Positions 1-12,855 of a stretch of 64,000 nucleotides of DNA are shown one piece after another (position 1 is the first letter of the stretch; every line of letters starts with the position of its first letter). This stretch comes from Volvox africanus (taxonomy: Eukaryota; Chlorophyta; Chlorophyceae; Chlamydomonadales; Volvocaceae): NCBI GenBank assembly GCA_030268105.1, contig BSDZ01000094.1:5614501-5678500 (forward strand). Reading direction: 5' to 3'. The position numbers and the translations under genes were made by a program. The notes under the pieces are model-generated. The model was not told where the DNA came from. It did no database searches and worked only from the letters and a program-made list of their open reading frames with translations.

Positions 1-1030
1 TCAGCAACTTCCGGCACCGCCGCTTCGAGACCCACACCACCCGCTGCCGCCACCGTCGCATCCTCCGCCCGTCCAAAACTTGGATCCAGATCTGGATCCA
101 CTTCCGCCGTTGCTGGTGACGCCAATGCTTCCGAGGCCGCTAAGGCCCACTGACCGTCTTGACAAGCAGGCCGCGACGTTGACAGCGCCGCAAGCGCCGG
201 TGAGTCTTCGTCCGCAGTCGGGGTCGCTGGCGGCGGGGGCGGAGACGTCGCCGCTGTCACAGCCGCCGTCGCGACCACCGTGAGCAAGCTGGTCTGCGCT
301 TTGGGCAGCCACCTCCACCAGTCCCGAACAGCCTCCACGACCCCTGGGTCGGTGCGGTTGGCGGCCCGGCGGCGAAGCGCCTCCTCGCTGTACAAGCTCC
401 TGTCGCCCTGCTGGCAATAGTTGATGGAGGCCAGATCGCGGGGCTGCTCCACCACCAGCGCCACGTGCAGCTCCCCGCGGAGGACCTGGCGGGTTGGCGG
501 GGTTGGAGAACGGGGAGCTGTGGAGGTAAGGAAACTCGCGACTGGACGCATCAGACTCAACTACCGGAATGACAGGGGAGGGGACATAGGGGGGGAGAGA
601 GAGAAGGAGAGGGAGAGAGGGGGAGACAGAGACAGAGAGATGGCGATACTGGAGGAAGAGCGTGTAAAACTCCCCGTGTAGCTCACTCGCGCCCCTTACA
701 CCACGCGTCATGCATCAAGTTCTACCCGTCTATTCTCCTTTCCAATCTACATTCCAACAGCCAGCCGTTAAACCAACTCCGTAGAGTTACCTGCCACAAG
801 GAACCAATTCTATGAAACGCTACGAAACCAACGCCTCCCAGGAATGAGGTCGCGGTCGGCCATCCCCCAGCTGTCGGCGTCCCCCTAATCTCTGATAGCG
901 GCCAGGAGGCCCGCTGCTGTGCGTTTTTAACGATGGTGCTGACCTGCCGCTGAGCAGCCCTACCTGTCCCAATGCATCCTGTGTGCCGCGTCGAAAGGCC
1001 TGCTGGTCCTGGTCCACCATATGCGCTGCC
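1..1030 (-). CDS. Hypothetical protein, 3' portion (partial at left edge)
   Basis: Two minus-strand exons can be read: 1030-964 and 485 down to the window edge. The join is phase-consistent: acceptor CAG before 1030, donor CAG|GTAGGG after 964, acceptor GCCAG before 485. The joined reading begins AAHMVDQDQQAFRRGTQDAL and continues into a conserved-looking stretch with LRGELHVALVVEQPRD, INYCQQGDRSLYSEEALRRR and DWWRWLPKAQ, then an Ala/Pro/Thr-rich tail with no stop up to base 1. The helical, charged stretch looks like genuine protein; the tail is low complexity. I do not recognise the family. The overlapping 236-aa open frame in another phase is a shadow with Pro/Gly bias. The 5' end is not located; the 3' end lies outside the window. 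Confidence 0.45.
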
Positions 1031-4000
1031 CTGGTACGGCAAAGGTACGACGTCGAAAGTCATGGTTAAATGGTCTCGCAGCTTCTAAATGAGATTTGGG
1101 CTTAGGAGCAAACCACCGGGGATTACGACAGATCGCGTATTCTTTGGGTTGGATGTCTAAGAAGTGGACTCGCAGGTCCAACCAGATGCGGGAGGGCGTG
1201 TGTATGTACGCTCTGGGAGGTGGCTGAGGTACGGCTCATATCTGACTGTCGCCACATTTGTTGTTGTAACAGTCAGGTAGATGATCTTTTGGTTCAGATC
1301 TTCTCAAGGTCAACCCAATTCAGCAAAACTTGTTTATTGCGGAATTGGCGTCCCGCACCTGCCCCCGCAGCGCACTTAACCTCTAAGTTGGGAACCTTCC
1401 CGGAGTCCCACAGGCATCAAATTGTGATAAATCATTATTACATTCAAGCTACATCTGCAAGGCTAATCGGACGCGCAATACCGGCGGCCAAAGGCCTGAA
1501 ACGTTCATTTGGCAATTGAAAACTCTTCGTCCACGTTTTTGCCGCCCTACCAGTGCAAAAAATAGGAAATTTAAACTAACGTTCATCCTGTCCAAATGCG
1601 TACTTTCATACCTCGTGGGCTTGGAAGGTGCCACCCTAACCGTGAGTGGACATGGTGAACGGGTAAACCCACCTAGACGTCGCGACAATGACTTTGGTGG
1701 CAAGGGACCAGCGTCCACGAACAACGTGAATAGCGGCCAAAGCAAGGCCCCGCCGTTGAGGAGCCGGCAGAGAACGGTCCGCGTCCTCTGTTTGCGCCCG
1801 CCGTCCGCTATCAGGTTCAGCATCTTGAAAGCCGACTTGATTAGACATTTCTTATTTCGTTTCTACCTTCCTAGAAACATCTAAAGTACATGTTTGCCAC
1901 AGTGCGTGACGTGTTTTATGAGTAGTTGAGCCTCGTGTCATTTAACAGTTTGAGCCATGTATCTGAATCGACAATTTCAAAGATAGCATCTCATTGAAAT
2001 CTGTTGTGGTAGCGGGTGCAATCATGGTTAGAGCGAGGAAATTCTCGCGAGAGGCCGTGTACTGCGCGTTGTAAGAGATTGAGTCGCCACCTAAACGCTC
2101 AGGTGCATTATTGAGACAATGATGCATGTTTCAGCTTTTAATAGTATGAGCGTTTGGACTGCAATGTGGCTTTAGCCGTTTCCGGAAGGCGCTTGAGTGC
2201 GGAGGAAAGCGCGACGGAAGGATTTTCCTGTGCTGTAACATTTTATTAAATTTCGGCCATGCTAGGGTTACATGTCACTGACCTATCTATGGATAGACCT
2301 TGTGTCGAAAGTAGCTGGTCCGACCATGACAACTAATGTAAGCTGTATATTTGCGGCATGGAAGGTAAGGATTGGTAGGCATTCTGTTGAGTGATTGGCC
2401 TACCAGGCGGACAACGCTTGTGAGTTGAGCTAAATACGTTCAAAGTTTGCTTGACGCGAAGGGAGCTGCGCAGCGGCGCTTCCAGCCTCATGCGTGAGCG
2501 AGCCAAAATGGGAAATGTGACATGGTAATATGCATACAGTCGACTGCTTGCGCGCTTCTTGCACTTTTGCCTAACCCCATCCAATCGCACTACTACATCT
2601 ACTGCTGGCTCGCGCGCGCTCGTCCAGCGATTCGGTTTCATAAACATGCAACCAGCAGTTGTGAAATCCGTTATATCATGTCTTGCTGTATAAATGTCAA
2701 GTGCAGCAGGGCTGCGCGTACACTACTGGCTGCCACTGCCGGAGGGAAAGCAAGTAAGGCCTCATTCCCCCCCTGCATCCCGCAACTGACCCCAGCCTTT
2801 CCGGCGTGCTGTGTACATGTCCTGCGATTTCGGAGGCTGATAAGACTACGTTGTCTCGGCCGAAATTGCTCTCGCGATGGTTTCCTCCATCGCGGGTTCC
2901 CTGTCCGGCGCTCCAAGCGACTCCTCGCGCCAAGCGCCTGTACGGTTCCTGCTATATGAACTTGTAACCTACTACTGCCTAGCATCAGTTACGCCAATTT
3001 TCTCAACAGACTATGCTCTGTTCTCGAATGCCTAATCACAAGAACCTGTCGACAAGGTTTCGAAATTATTGCAAGGTCGCCAACTAACCTCGCTCCGTAA
3101 ATGCAAGATTCATTCTTAGCTTCATTCGTGGCCCATTCATTCGTTCATCCATCCATGCAACGAAATGAACCTCTTAACTCTGTGTTCTGGTAGGTAGGTG
3201 GATGGCAACATGCAAGCATGCCAGGTCTCTACTGTGGCCTTACTGAGCCCCGCCTCAGGACATACCCAGCGGGAAAACCCAGCGGGCCTGCTGTGGGAGT
3301 GTGCAAGCACTATAAATTACCGATATCGCCGTCCATATACGGCAAGCAATCAAGGCCCTGCCTGGTAGGTAAGCCCCATTTGGTGCCATTAGTAACGAAG
3401 CAGCCGGCCTCAGTCAGCCACATCTGATCCCACGCACCGCAGCAGGCGGCTCATCAGCAGGGAACGCACACAACCCTACGTCGATGCGCGGGCGGGCACG
3501 TATCGTGTACCAGACACCTAGCTGTGATCAACAGTATGGCATAGCATCCGCATGGCAACTGTTGACGCAACATAAGCGCACATAACATAACCAGGGTGTG
3601 CGTTGCTGTCAACAGATTACGTACAATGCAAGAAACCCCTCTTATCTGCTGCAGTTACCTTTTCCAAATGTAAAGCATCAATCGAGATGTGTTAGTGCAC
3701 CAGTTCCACGTTGTTGAAAAGACGTAGCAATGCTGCAAATGCATTCCAACGCTTGGAATGGAACGGCAACGTAGGAATGCACGAATCCCAACATTCCTCC
3801 ATGCGCTGCGTGGAGGCGAAACAGCAGCAGTGTCTGGACGCCCAATCCTCCCTCCATCTCCTCTAGCCTACTGCTGTCACGACATGTTTAGTACCGTTCC
3901 TCAGACACATATGGTGTGATATCCCGTCCTACAATCCTTGTGATCAGCGGAGGCGGTGTGAGCTCTCCAGCGCTCCAGGAAAAAGAAGGACCTACAAGAT

Positions 4001-4780
4001 GGACCTCTTCGTGGGTACCAAGAAGCTGCCGGTGTGTATTGTGTCAATTCATAAAATGCATTTCCGGACCTCGCCTAAGCCCAAGAAATGGACATACATG
4101 GACCCAACGGGCAGGAACTGCATTTCAGCAATTTAACTTGTCCAACAAGAAACAGGGCGCGGTCCTTAAGAACGGCGGCAGATCAATATAAACCCAGTGG
4201 TGCGAGGGTATGGCAGATCCGGATCGAATCCACTGTAAATACGGTTATCACGATGGCGTAATATACACTCAAATGATTTTCATAATGATAGTAGTAATGA
4301 ACCCCATGGACCGTATAGTTGGTACCCTCCCCTACCAGCCACACCGCATGCCAGTGGAGCGTTCTCTGCGGCCATCCAGCAGGGCAAAGCTTGCTTAATG
4401 GAGGATCCTCACCGATCCAGGGATCGGTGACCTTTTATTGATCACATCACAAGCTCGCCGACTAAATCGGGGCCTATCTGGATTAGGTTGGATACCGTGT
4501 TAGGGTGTACGGATAAAAGGGGCGATGCGTCGTACACGCACGCTTATATGGGCGGCGGCACGTAAGCGATACAGATGCGCCATGAACAATTACGCACGAG
4601 CCTTCTCATCATCATTCGTATATATGGATATGTACATCCAGGTCCCGAAAGGTGTGACAATACGATTTGTAACAATCTCTTTTTCATAATCGTGATTTCG
4701 ATGTTTGCGGGTGGTGTGTTAAGCAAGCACGCACGTATAAGCACGCATACACACATGTGCACACCACCTCTGCCTCCTTA
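1031..4780. other. Gene-poor stretch
   Basis: Only short open frames on both strands, none with recognisable motifs or phase-consistent splice pairs. Base composition is mixed and parts (around 1900-2100 and 2950-3200) are AT-richer than the coding regions. I see no gene, RNA or repeat family here that I can support. Confidence 0.3.
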
Positions 4781-4798
4781 TCTCCTTTAAAAACATAC

Positions 4799-4842
4799 TT
4801 GCGCATGTACACCCACACACACCCACACACACAAACATGTCT
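4799..4842. repeat. CA-rich microsatellite
   Basis: Imperfect run of ACACAC and CACACCC units. It is a simple repeat and explains the Thr/His-rich open frames that cross it. Confidence 0.7.
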
Positions 4843-4848
4843 TTCTGT

Positions 4849-5595
4849 CTACAACGCGTTCATGGAGATCCAACACAAGCACAAGCACCAGCCCACAGCG
4901 CGGCACGGAAAGCTCAGCAGCGTGCGATTGTTGTATCGTAACATGCCTGAAGTGCTTCCGGGATCTGCCAGAGCTGGCGGGGCCGACCCAAGCGCCTTCG
5001 ACGTTCCCTGCAGACCCGAAGCATCCGTTGGTGCTACGTTTTGGGTGTTGGGTGTTTGGGGGTATCCCAACTGGAGGAGGCGGACGTGGAGGTGGGCGCA
5101 TTGGTGGCAGTGGTAGTGGTGGTGGTGGTGATGGTGGACGCACGGAAATCCTGAGCACAAGCATCGTTGTGGTGCCTAGAAAAACGAAACGTCCACAAAG
5201 AACAAAGCCAGATCCCCCGAAAACAAAAGACGCAAACAAATTTCGCGAAGGATACTGGGTTCGCTATTGCGGGTTACGATTACTCCTTATGAGGATCACC
5301 AGAGAACCCCCAACACCTCACCTAATCTCCACTATAGCGGTAGCGGCGGCGACGGTGACGGCGGTGGCGGCGGTGGGGTCGACTTAGTTCGTGGTGGCGG
5401 CCGTCGGACGGGCTGGAGCCTTGGCGGCGGCGGCCGCGGGAGTTGCCGTGGCGGCGGCCCCGGGCTCTCCGACCTCGCGGCCGGGGGAGTTAGCTGCCGG
5501 GGCGAAAAGCAAGGACCGAACGAACGGCGGCAGCGAGAGCGGGAGGGCGAGAAGGGGAGAGGGGGAGAAGGGGAGAGGGGGCGTGAGAGATCCAC
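4849..5595 (-). other. Pro-rich open frames, possible further exons of an HRGP
   Basis: Two minus-strand frames (5595-5332 and 5239-4787) are strongly Pro-rich: one ends with a block of seven prolines and SPSPPLPL, the other holds RPPSPPPPLPLPPMRPPPRP. They lie just downstream of the lectin/Pro-rich gene ending at 5882 and read on the same strand. The last codons of that gene overlap a GTAAGC donor-like site, so these could be more 3' exons of the same gene. I could not find a phase-consistent chain, and simple GGC/GGT repeats give Pro-rich antisense frames by chance, so the call is weak. Confidence 0.25.
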
Positions 5596-5881
5596 GTCTC
5601 CTTAGTTTATTTCCCGTGAGTTATACGACAGGAGCCGTCTTTGCGTTCCTAGGTCAGTTGGCAGTGTCTAAGGAGTTTAAGGCGGCTGCAAAGATCGCGA
5701 GTCATTTTCTGCAGCCTGCCCGCCCTTCACCATCTCCCCTTTGCTCTGATCTGCTTTGTCTGCTTGGCTAATGATTTAGCTGTTGCCACGTTTGGGGAAG
5801 AAAGGGAAAACACCTCCTCAAACACCTCCTCAAACTCAAACGCACTCATGAGCGTGTGTAGGCATAGTCATATGCGCAGGT

Positions 5882-8263
5882 CTAAGCTGCTTTGCTTACA
5901 TCAGCCAACATGGGGCTCTGGACGGTTGGAGCGAACGTAGACCATGGCAACAGTGGTGGCGGCCGCGGCGGCCGTGACGACGGAGGATGTGGTGATGGCG
6001 GCGGTGGACGCAAAAGCCTCGGAGGCCGTCGCGGCGGAGACGGTGGTGGTAACGGAGGCGGTGAGGGTGGCATTTTCGGCGGTCGTTGCGGTTTTGGTGA
6101 AGGCGCCGGTGCCGGCGAGGGCGGCTCCGGTGATGGTGGCATACGGGGAGGCCGCCGCGGCTTCGGTGAGGCCGGAGGTGGCGTCCTTGGAATCTTGGGT
6201 GGCTCCGGCAGCGGCGGTCGTGGATACCTTGGCGGTTTCGGCGATGGCGGGGATGGCGAGGGCGGCGGCCGTGGTGGCTTAGGTGATGGTGGCGGCGGTA
6301 GCCTTGACGGTGGTGGCGGCGGCTTTGGCAGCAGAGGCCTTGCCGGCGGCGGCTTTGGAGGCGGTGGCGGCGCCGGACTTGGCAGCGGTGGCGTTTTTGG
6401 TGACGGCTTTGGAGGCGGGGTCGGCCATGGCGGCGACGTCCGCGGCTCTGGCGGCACCGACGGCAGCCCTGCCGCCGGCTGAACGCAGAGGAACATCAGG
6501 TTTTGTTGGCAGGTGGCAGCCAGAGACGTCTGAGTCACCACCAAGGCCATAGGATCCAGCCGCACCGCACCGCAGCCTCCCTGACCCGAGCCGGGGCCGC
6601 CAGACGCCCAGAAGTTCCAGGGCCGTCCGCTGTTGTTGCCAAAATAGAACATGGCTGCGGACATTCCGTTGTAAAGACGGCTGACCCCACCCCCCTTCAG
6701 GGCCGCTGAAATGTCGTCCCATTCCGTTATCGAGGCCACGTGTGCGCCGCCGCCAAGGGCACGACATTGCGCGTCGGCATCACGCAGCACCAAACGGTTG
6801 TTAAAAAACGTCCAGATCCGCTCGTCCCAACGGTCACGGATGCCTGTGCACGAGGGTCAAATTCCGACAAAAGGGGTACATGGAGAGGAGGGGGGGTACG
6901 GCAGTGAGCAGCGGCAGTTGGGATTCAGAATCGTGTGTTTGGAGCCCAGCCCCAACAATTTACGGCATCCCCGCGTGGGACTCCAATATTCTCCCGTACC
7001 GCACGTTTACCATTGTGTGCCGAGATGCAGGTGGCTAAGGGGCTTGGGATGAGAGCACAATCAGATCATCAACATCAGCATCAGCAGCATCAGCAGCATC
7101 AGCAGTAGCATATCCTTGCCGAAGGGAAAGAGCGATCCCAAAGTGCGAAGGCTTACCTGGGTTCGGCGTCACTGGCGGCCGCGGCGGAGGTGGCGGCGGG
7201 CTCGGCGGCGGCGGCGGCGGTGGATCCAGAACAAAGTACGGCCCCACACACATGAAGTACAATGTCTGCTTGCAGTCCACCGATGCCGACAAGTTGGTTA
7301 CAGTCACGGTGCTGGCATCGATCTGTACGGCGCCGCATGTACGGAGAACGTCGCCGTTAGCGCCCCAGGCGTTCCAAGGCAGCCCGCCATTGTCGCCAAA
7401 GTCGTACAGGCCCACCAGCAGCGCCACCAGGACATTCCCTAATCGGATGCCCTTACTTCGCATGTCTTCAACCGCTAGGATCCATTCGATTAGGGTTGCT
7501 AACCGTCCGCCAAGGCTGCCACATTGAGTACAAGCTTCATCGAAGGTGACGCGGGTGGGGAAGAACGCCAGCTGCTGCTGCCCCAGCCAATCATCCACCG
7601 CCGCTGCAAATGTGTGTTTTGGGAGGGGGAGGCCGAACGCCGCAAAGCCGGAGCGCATTAGTGACCGCATTAGTGAGCGCATCAGAGCAGTGAAACTTCC
7701 ACGGAGCGTTGAATGCATGTGTTTGCGGTTACAACAGCAACAAAGGATAATGGGATGTTTACCGATAATGATATCCAAGATCCTTCAGATATGGATCTGG
7801 ATCTCGAAACAACCAAGAACGGTTAATTGTAATAAAATACTACTTATACCTCCTTGTTACGATTGCTGGTAAACGTTGAGGGTCAGGACACGGAGTTACC
7901 GGTTTGGTACCTGCAGAAAGTTAAACACGCTGACGCCCCGCTGATGGTCAGGTCAGCGGTGCGAAGCCCCGTAGACGCAACGTTTCGGCCCCCCTTCCCC
8001 CCCTTCCCCCCCTTCCCACTTTCAAAAGGCATCTTCCCTCTCTTCCCAAACGCAAAACAGATACGCCATGACACATCATTAATCCATATTTCGGTCCCCC
8101 CTCCCTTCCCTTCGCCGTCATTAAGTAAAATCTCACCTTGCGGCACTGCAGGCGCTACAGCCGCCAGAGCACGGGCGGACACCGTGGCAGTGCTTGTTGT
8201 ACTGCTTTTTGTACAAGCATCTGTGCAGTTGCTTTCTAGATCTGTACTTAATCGCACGGACAT
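5882..8263 (-). CDS. Two-domain C-type-lectin-like, Pro-rich (HRGP-type) protein
   Basis: Three minus-strand exons join in phase: 8263-8137 (from an ATG, donor CAAG|GTGAGA), 7603-7157 (donor CCAG|GTAAGC) and 6843-5882 (stop TAG). Exon 2 encodes a C-type-lectin-like domain (CTLD): FDEACTQCGSLGGRLATL, then PWNAWG, CGAVQID, and a closing Cys pair ending LYFMCVGP, followed by a short poly-Pro spacer. Exon 3 starts with a second, related CTLD (DAQCRALGGGAHVASITEWD, PWNFWASGG, CGAVRLD, LMFLCVQP) and then about 180 residues of SPPP/KPPP-type Pro-rich sequence. The CTLD-HRGP-CTLD-HRGP order suggests an extracellular-matrix or cell-surface protein in which hydroxyproline-rich rods space two binding domains. 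The 5' exon is Thr/Ser-rich and lacks an obvious signal peptide, so one or more upstream exons may be missing. The last codons overlap GTAAGC, so the 3' end is also uncertain. Confidence 0.65.
7067..7108. repeat. (ATCAGC)n microsatellite in intron
   Basis: About seven CATCAGCAG-like units in the intron between the two lectin-domain exons. Confidence 0.7.
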
Positions 8264-8468
8264 GGCCGTACCCGATATGTCTCCGGGTGTTTGGGGGTCA
8301 ACAGTGGAAAGTCTGAACAATACGAGCTCACCGCCTTGCGGGGGATCAGGGGGACGTAGGGAAAACGGGTGGGTTTAAAGCGCCAAACGGCTAACCCTAA
8401 CAGAAACCGCACGCTTTCAACAGGGAGGCGGTCAAAGGAAAAGGGATTTTGGGAAGCAGCGGATTTAA

Positions 8469-8533
8469 AGGCTAATGGCTAATGGCTAATGGCTAATGGG
8501 TAAGGGGTAAGGGGTAAGGGGTAAGGGGTAAGG
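8469..8533. repeat. 7-bp tandem repeat, GGCTAAT turning into GGGGTAA
   Basis: Four units of GGCTAAT pass into five of GGGGTAA, followed by three GAAGGGC units. It resembles telomeric DNA superficially, but the unit is not the volvocine TTTTAGGG and the array is internal and degenerate. Confidence 0.75.
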
Positions 8534-11500
8534 ACAGGGCGAAGGGCGAAGGGCGAAAGAAGAGAGCAAGGGACCTTGCGGCCGGCCTCAAGCGCCCTTA
8601 ATGACCAATACAAGGGGCAAAGGGATTCGCGTGGAATGAATCCTCATCTGCAACAGAAATCAATCACAGCTTTCCGTCGTACGACCAGATTCAGACTCGT
8701 ACACACACATACGCAGTCAGTTCCACTTAATACACACAATATATGCATCCGGGGAAATGTAATGCATGGAATTATGGCAATGCAGGGACGGGTATGCAGC
8801 TGCGGGAGAAGAAAGCACAGAGCGAGGTGCAATTGGGGCGGATTTGAATTCGCAGATCCGTATTCTGAACAAACCCCGCTACGATCACAATGCATCTAAG
8901 TCACAACAGCTTTCATGCTTGCCATATCAGGCAACGCCGATCCCGCCTACCAGGCGGCATGGTGGCCGTCCGTTTCTGTCCGTCCCCGGCCCCATGGACC
9001 TGCTCGGGGTCTTCACGGCGGCTCTACCCAAAGGCCCCAACCTCACCCAACGCGGTTGTGGACGCGGCGGCACATGGGGCTGTGTAGGTCACGCTAATGC
9101 TGCTCTCAGCTTCATTCTGCACGTAGCGGTTAGGACTGCATGGGTGGGATACACGGGGCAGAGCGGGTCTCAGGGAGGGACGGCAGTATGGCCTTAGGAG
9201 GCTTGCGGAAGGAAGCGCGAGCATGGGGCGGGTACATTGCAGTAGGGCGTGTAGAGGGCAGATGAGTTTTGCAATTGTGCTGACGGAAGACATGCGCCTT
9301 TGCAATTGAAGTACGTGCGTGGACGAGCATCAGGAGGCGAAGAGGTTCGCGTTCACAGGTACTACCACCCTTGCTCCTTGACACCTCATCTATTCTTAGT
9401 AGGTTTACAGCGCTGACTGTGGCATTTTTGTGCTCACTTTTCGCGATACAGTACAGCACAGCGCAGCACAGCACTCACACGGATGGTCTGATGTCATTGT
9501 ACCGTAAAGCGATTTATTCGTACAAAAGGCGTCAGAACGAGGTCAGCACACGATAACGCCGTCATCACTGATTCTTTGTATCCTCTGTCTTACACTTCGG
9601 ATTACCCAAATCGGATCAAATAACAAGGAGCAGTGCTTAATGTCCAGGGATTATTAATGCACCGCAAGTCCCCAAGTGAAAACATCTTAGCCGCCTTTAT
9701 AGCTGCATGGCCACACCCGCAACAGCCCTCATTATCCCGTACACTAACCAACGCACCATCCCGTGACGGCATCTCGAAATGTGCCCTGGCTCGCTGTCAG
9801 AAGCGCACGTCGGCGTGAACCGAAGGTTATCTGGTCGGGGAAGGGCAAAATGTCGAGGAGGAACTTAAACAGGAGAACAGATTCATTCAGGATAAATGCA
9901 GCATTACGATAACCCATTCATAGTTAACGCATTATGTATAAAGGTTTAAATGATGAATGCGAATGTGAGCTGATGATATTCAGTTGCCGAATATAACAGC
10001 AAATGCAGCAGGTGCAAGTTTCTGTGTACGGCACGGTTCCAAATTCATAGTCAGCTATGCACGGAGCTTTGCCTTTAGCCTGTTTAAGCAGTGGAGAGCT
10101 TCACTATAACCCACGGTCAAGAATTACAGGAAATGCAGTTGTGTTCTCGGGTTCTCATTGTAAGGATTCCAGACTGATAGCGCAAGATAAAATTTTGAAA
10201 TTGACGTATACATTCCAAACAGATATATATGCACTGCAGGTTCTAAGGGGCTTACCATAATCTCGTATTGCCGACCCCTGCAAAATGCCTCCGGAGGCAT
10301 CCCGCTGCCAATGCCAGAAATAATATTGAATGATGTATCTCTGTCAGAGATAAACACAGTCCGAATATATGTTGAGGATTTAGCCGAATGGTCACTAAAA
10401 GAGCGCTCGCCGGAGAAAGGCCTTAATGGTCCATGTTTCGACACATAGGTACTTTATGTCAACTCAACGCGACCTTCCCCTCATTCTGAATCAAATTACC
10501 TGTCCAATACAGCATCATTGTGCGCTGAAGCTCCAGTACTGCCGAAGCTAAGACCCGTGGGATGCTCGTCGCATCTCGCTAGGCTACCCTTAAAACTTGA
10601 GTACGCCGACACTCGATAATTCAATGAGAGACAACTAGAGATTGATATCAATGATATCCAGAATATCCGTCCAAAGGACGCCTTCACCGCTTCGGGACCT
10701 CTCATTTATCACATGTTTGAAGTAGCCCTCCTAAGTTTTTAAGGATGTATGCTAAGCCGTAAATGTGAATTATGTTCACATGAACTGAAATATTTTATAC
10801 AGTACAGAGCTGTGAAGATGAGTGAGTCTCTCTTGGCATAAGTACGCCCGTTTCTGGACGACCGCTGTTGCTGGTCCCTAGATCCTTATTATAAGAAAGC
10901 ACAAGTATTAAGGAAGAATGTATACCAGGATCTCATGTATCGGCACTTTTAGTCCAGCCCACCGCGCCCGCCTACCTCCCGTAAACATATCATGACCGAT
11001 GTTATGCATCCTGGAGCGACAAAAGTCTAATCCAAAACCTAAAAGATTCTATAGGTATGAATTTTAGGAATGTTTGGGTTCATACGTCGTTTAGGCTTCC
11101 TAATCATGTCTGTTGGCTGTCTGTTGGCCCAGGTGCCCGATCGGGCCCAGCGCGTGGATCGACCGCACGAGAAGAGCCGTTCAGTTCCAGCGCATTCTGC
11201 AACCATTCTCGCGGGGAATGCCGACTCTTGGCGAGTGCTTTGCAATTGAACTGCCATGGCCCTTCCTCGAAGTTGCTACAGGCAGCTACCTGCCTTTCCA
11301 TGTATAACAGCTAGCAAGCGCTCCGCACAGCATCTGGTGTATGCTAGCGCCCATCAAAGGTGGGGAAAAGTATCAACTGACTCATCCAGTACGACCAAAA
11401 AATTGCCAGCAGTGAAATCAAGATCACGAATTCTGAATAAAAAATATATCTTTTAAACCCTCAGATGTTGTCAGTCAGAAAGATCTCTGAGAGCCAGGAG

Positions 11501-12650
11501 CGCAGGACACGACACGAAGTCGTGCGAAAGACCGCGTATGTTGCCAGAGCCCATCGGATTGATTGGTTTGGTTGAGAGCTCCGAACACACGCGTGGAAAT
11601 TATAGAACTCTACTTTTCTAGCATTGTTGCATTTGTTGTTCCTAAGCTCTTGTTACACACCTGTCATGCCGTACTTGCCGCAACTAGTTATTTCCTGCTG
11701 GTCCGTACAAAAGATAATCTTAGGCCCATCTTGCCCCATTCACTTTCAGAAGCATACGGAGGGACGTATGCAGGGGGCCTAAGTCCTTTGCAGCAAGAGC
11801 AACTTTTCGAACTGCAACGCGTCCGATAATGCTTTCACATGACGAGGCGGAAATCGAATTTGCCTGACGCAGTTTCTATCTCGAAGGAAGACGTAAGCAC
11901 TACTAAAACTTATGATCACCAAGGGGCTCTCGCATATTGGCAAAAGCCTGCTATTCCACCCTCAACGGAATGGGCATCTTGCCATGTAGCTCCATGCGTA
12001 CCTCAAAACCCTAAAACCCGAAGTGAGGCGGATGAGTTCCAAATCGGACCGAAAACTATCTTTATGCGAGGGCTACGCATGTGCTGTGACCCTCCTCCTC
12101 GTGCTTATGTTCCTCCCCATCCTACTCCTGCTCCTGCACGGGTGATTAAGCGATTGCCCAATCCAAACAATGCACTCAACAGCCGGGGCCCCGCCCCGCC
12201 CGAAATCTCCTTGCTATCACCCGATATCCGGAAGGGTGAGTTGGGAGAAGAACGCCAACAGAGAGCATTACTCGCATGCAATGTGCAATAGGGCACCACC
12301 CCTCGTCGTCCTTCTTCCTCAATCATGATGTCAATATCAACGTCCCGTCCCCTCACGCCGTGGCATTCTTTGGGTACGTACATTGGAGGGGTACATGTAT
12401 GTTTGGGTGTACGTACCCGCACCTTACGCAGAACACGGGCGAACTCCGACAGCTAGTATCCAAAGACTCCTTGCAGATCGTCACCAGCGCCGTCACGCCC
12501 TGCTTCACAAGCACTAAACAACGGCGCCGAAACGCTCAGAAGGTATCAATGCAAATATTACAATACGACTAGCTTGCCAGGCGGAAATGCCCAGCAGGAC
12601 CAGTCGTCTCCCTATCCGGGGTGTTTCAATCTAGCCCCCGGCGCCGGCAG
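8534..12650. other. Gene-poor stretch
   Basis: Open frames are short and lack recognisable motifs. The longest with an ATG is 11839-12291 (+, 150 codons, Pro-rich in its second half, no family recognised). A minus-strand frame at 9115-9024 follows an acceptor-like CAG and could be a terminal exon. The rest (roughly 9500-11500) is AT-richer and looks intergenic. Nothing here is supported well enough to call a gene. Confidence 0.3.
12558..12562 (-). terminator. TGTAA poly(A) signal candidate for the HMGL-like gene
   Basis: TTACA on the + strand, that is TGTAA in the sense of the gene, about 290 bp after its stop codon. TGTAA is the usual volvocine polyadenylation signal. Confidence 0.4.
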
Positions 12651-12656
12651 CCGTTT

Positions 12657-12711
12657 GCCAGGTAGGTAGGTAGGTAGGTAGGTAGGTAGGTAGGTATGTA
12701 GGTAGGTAGGA
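12657..12711. repeat. (TAGG)n microsatellite
   Basis: Roughly 13 TAGG units with one interruption (TATG). It lies about 150 bp downstream of the 3' end of the HMGL-like gene and explains the LPTYLPTY pattern in the antisense frame. Confidence 0.85.
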
Positions 12712-12855
12712 AGACCGATTCCATCCGTTGCCGCTTCTTGACTTCTTGACTTCTGAACAGCAGCACCTCGTTACGCCAGGTACTGCCCAGGATACAAACA
12801 GCAATCCCACCACATACTGCATCAGATGCTCATGCAGATGCCGTCGCCGCCGCTC

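Noticed and set aside
5892..6482. 196-codon Gly-rich frame on the + strand
   Set aside because: Exact antisense shadow of the SPPP/KPPP-rich exon of the lectin-HRGP gene; GGX runs arise from CCX codons.
8469..8533. Telomere-like GGGGTAA repeat
   Set aside because: Unit differs from the volvocine TTTTAGGG telomere, array is short and internal.
8835..8885. tRNA-like T-arm (TTCAAATCC on the minus strand)
   Set aside because: The flanking bases cannot form the 5-bp T stem or an acceptor stem; no anticodon arm.
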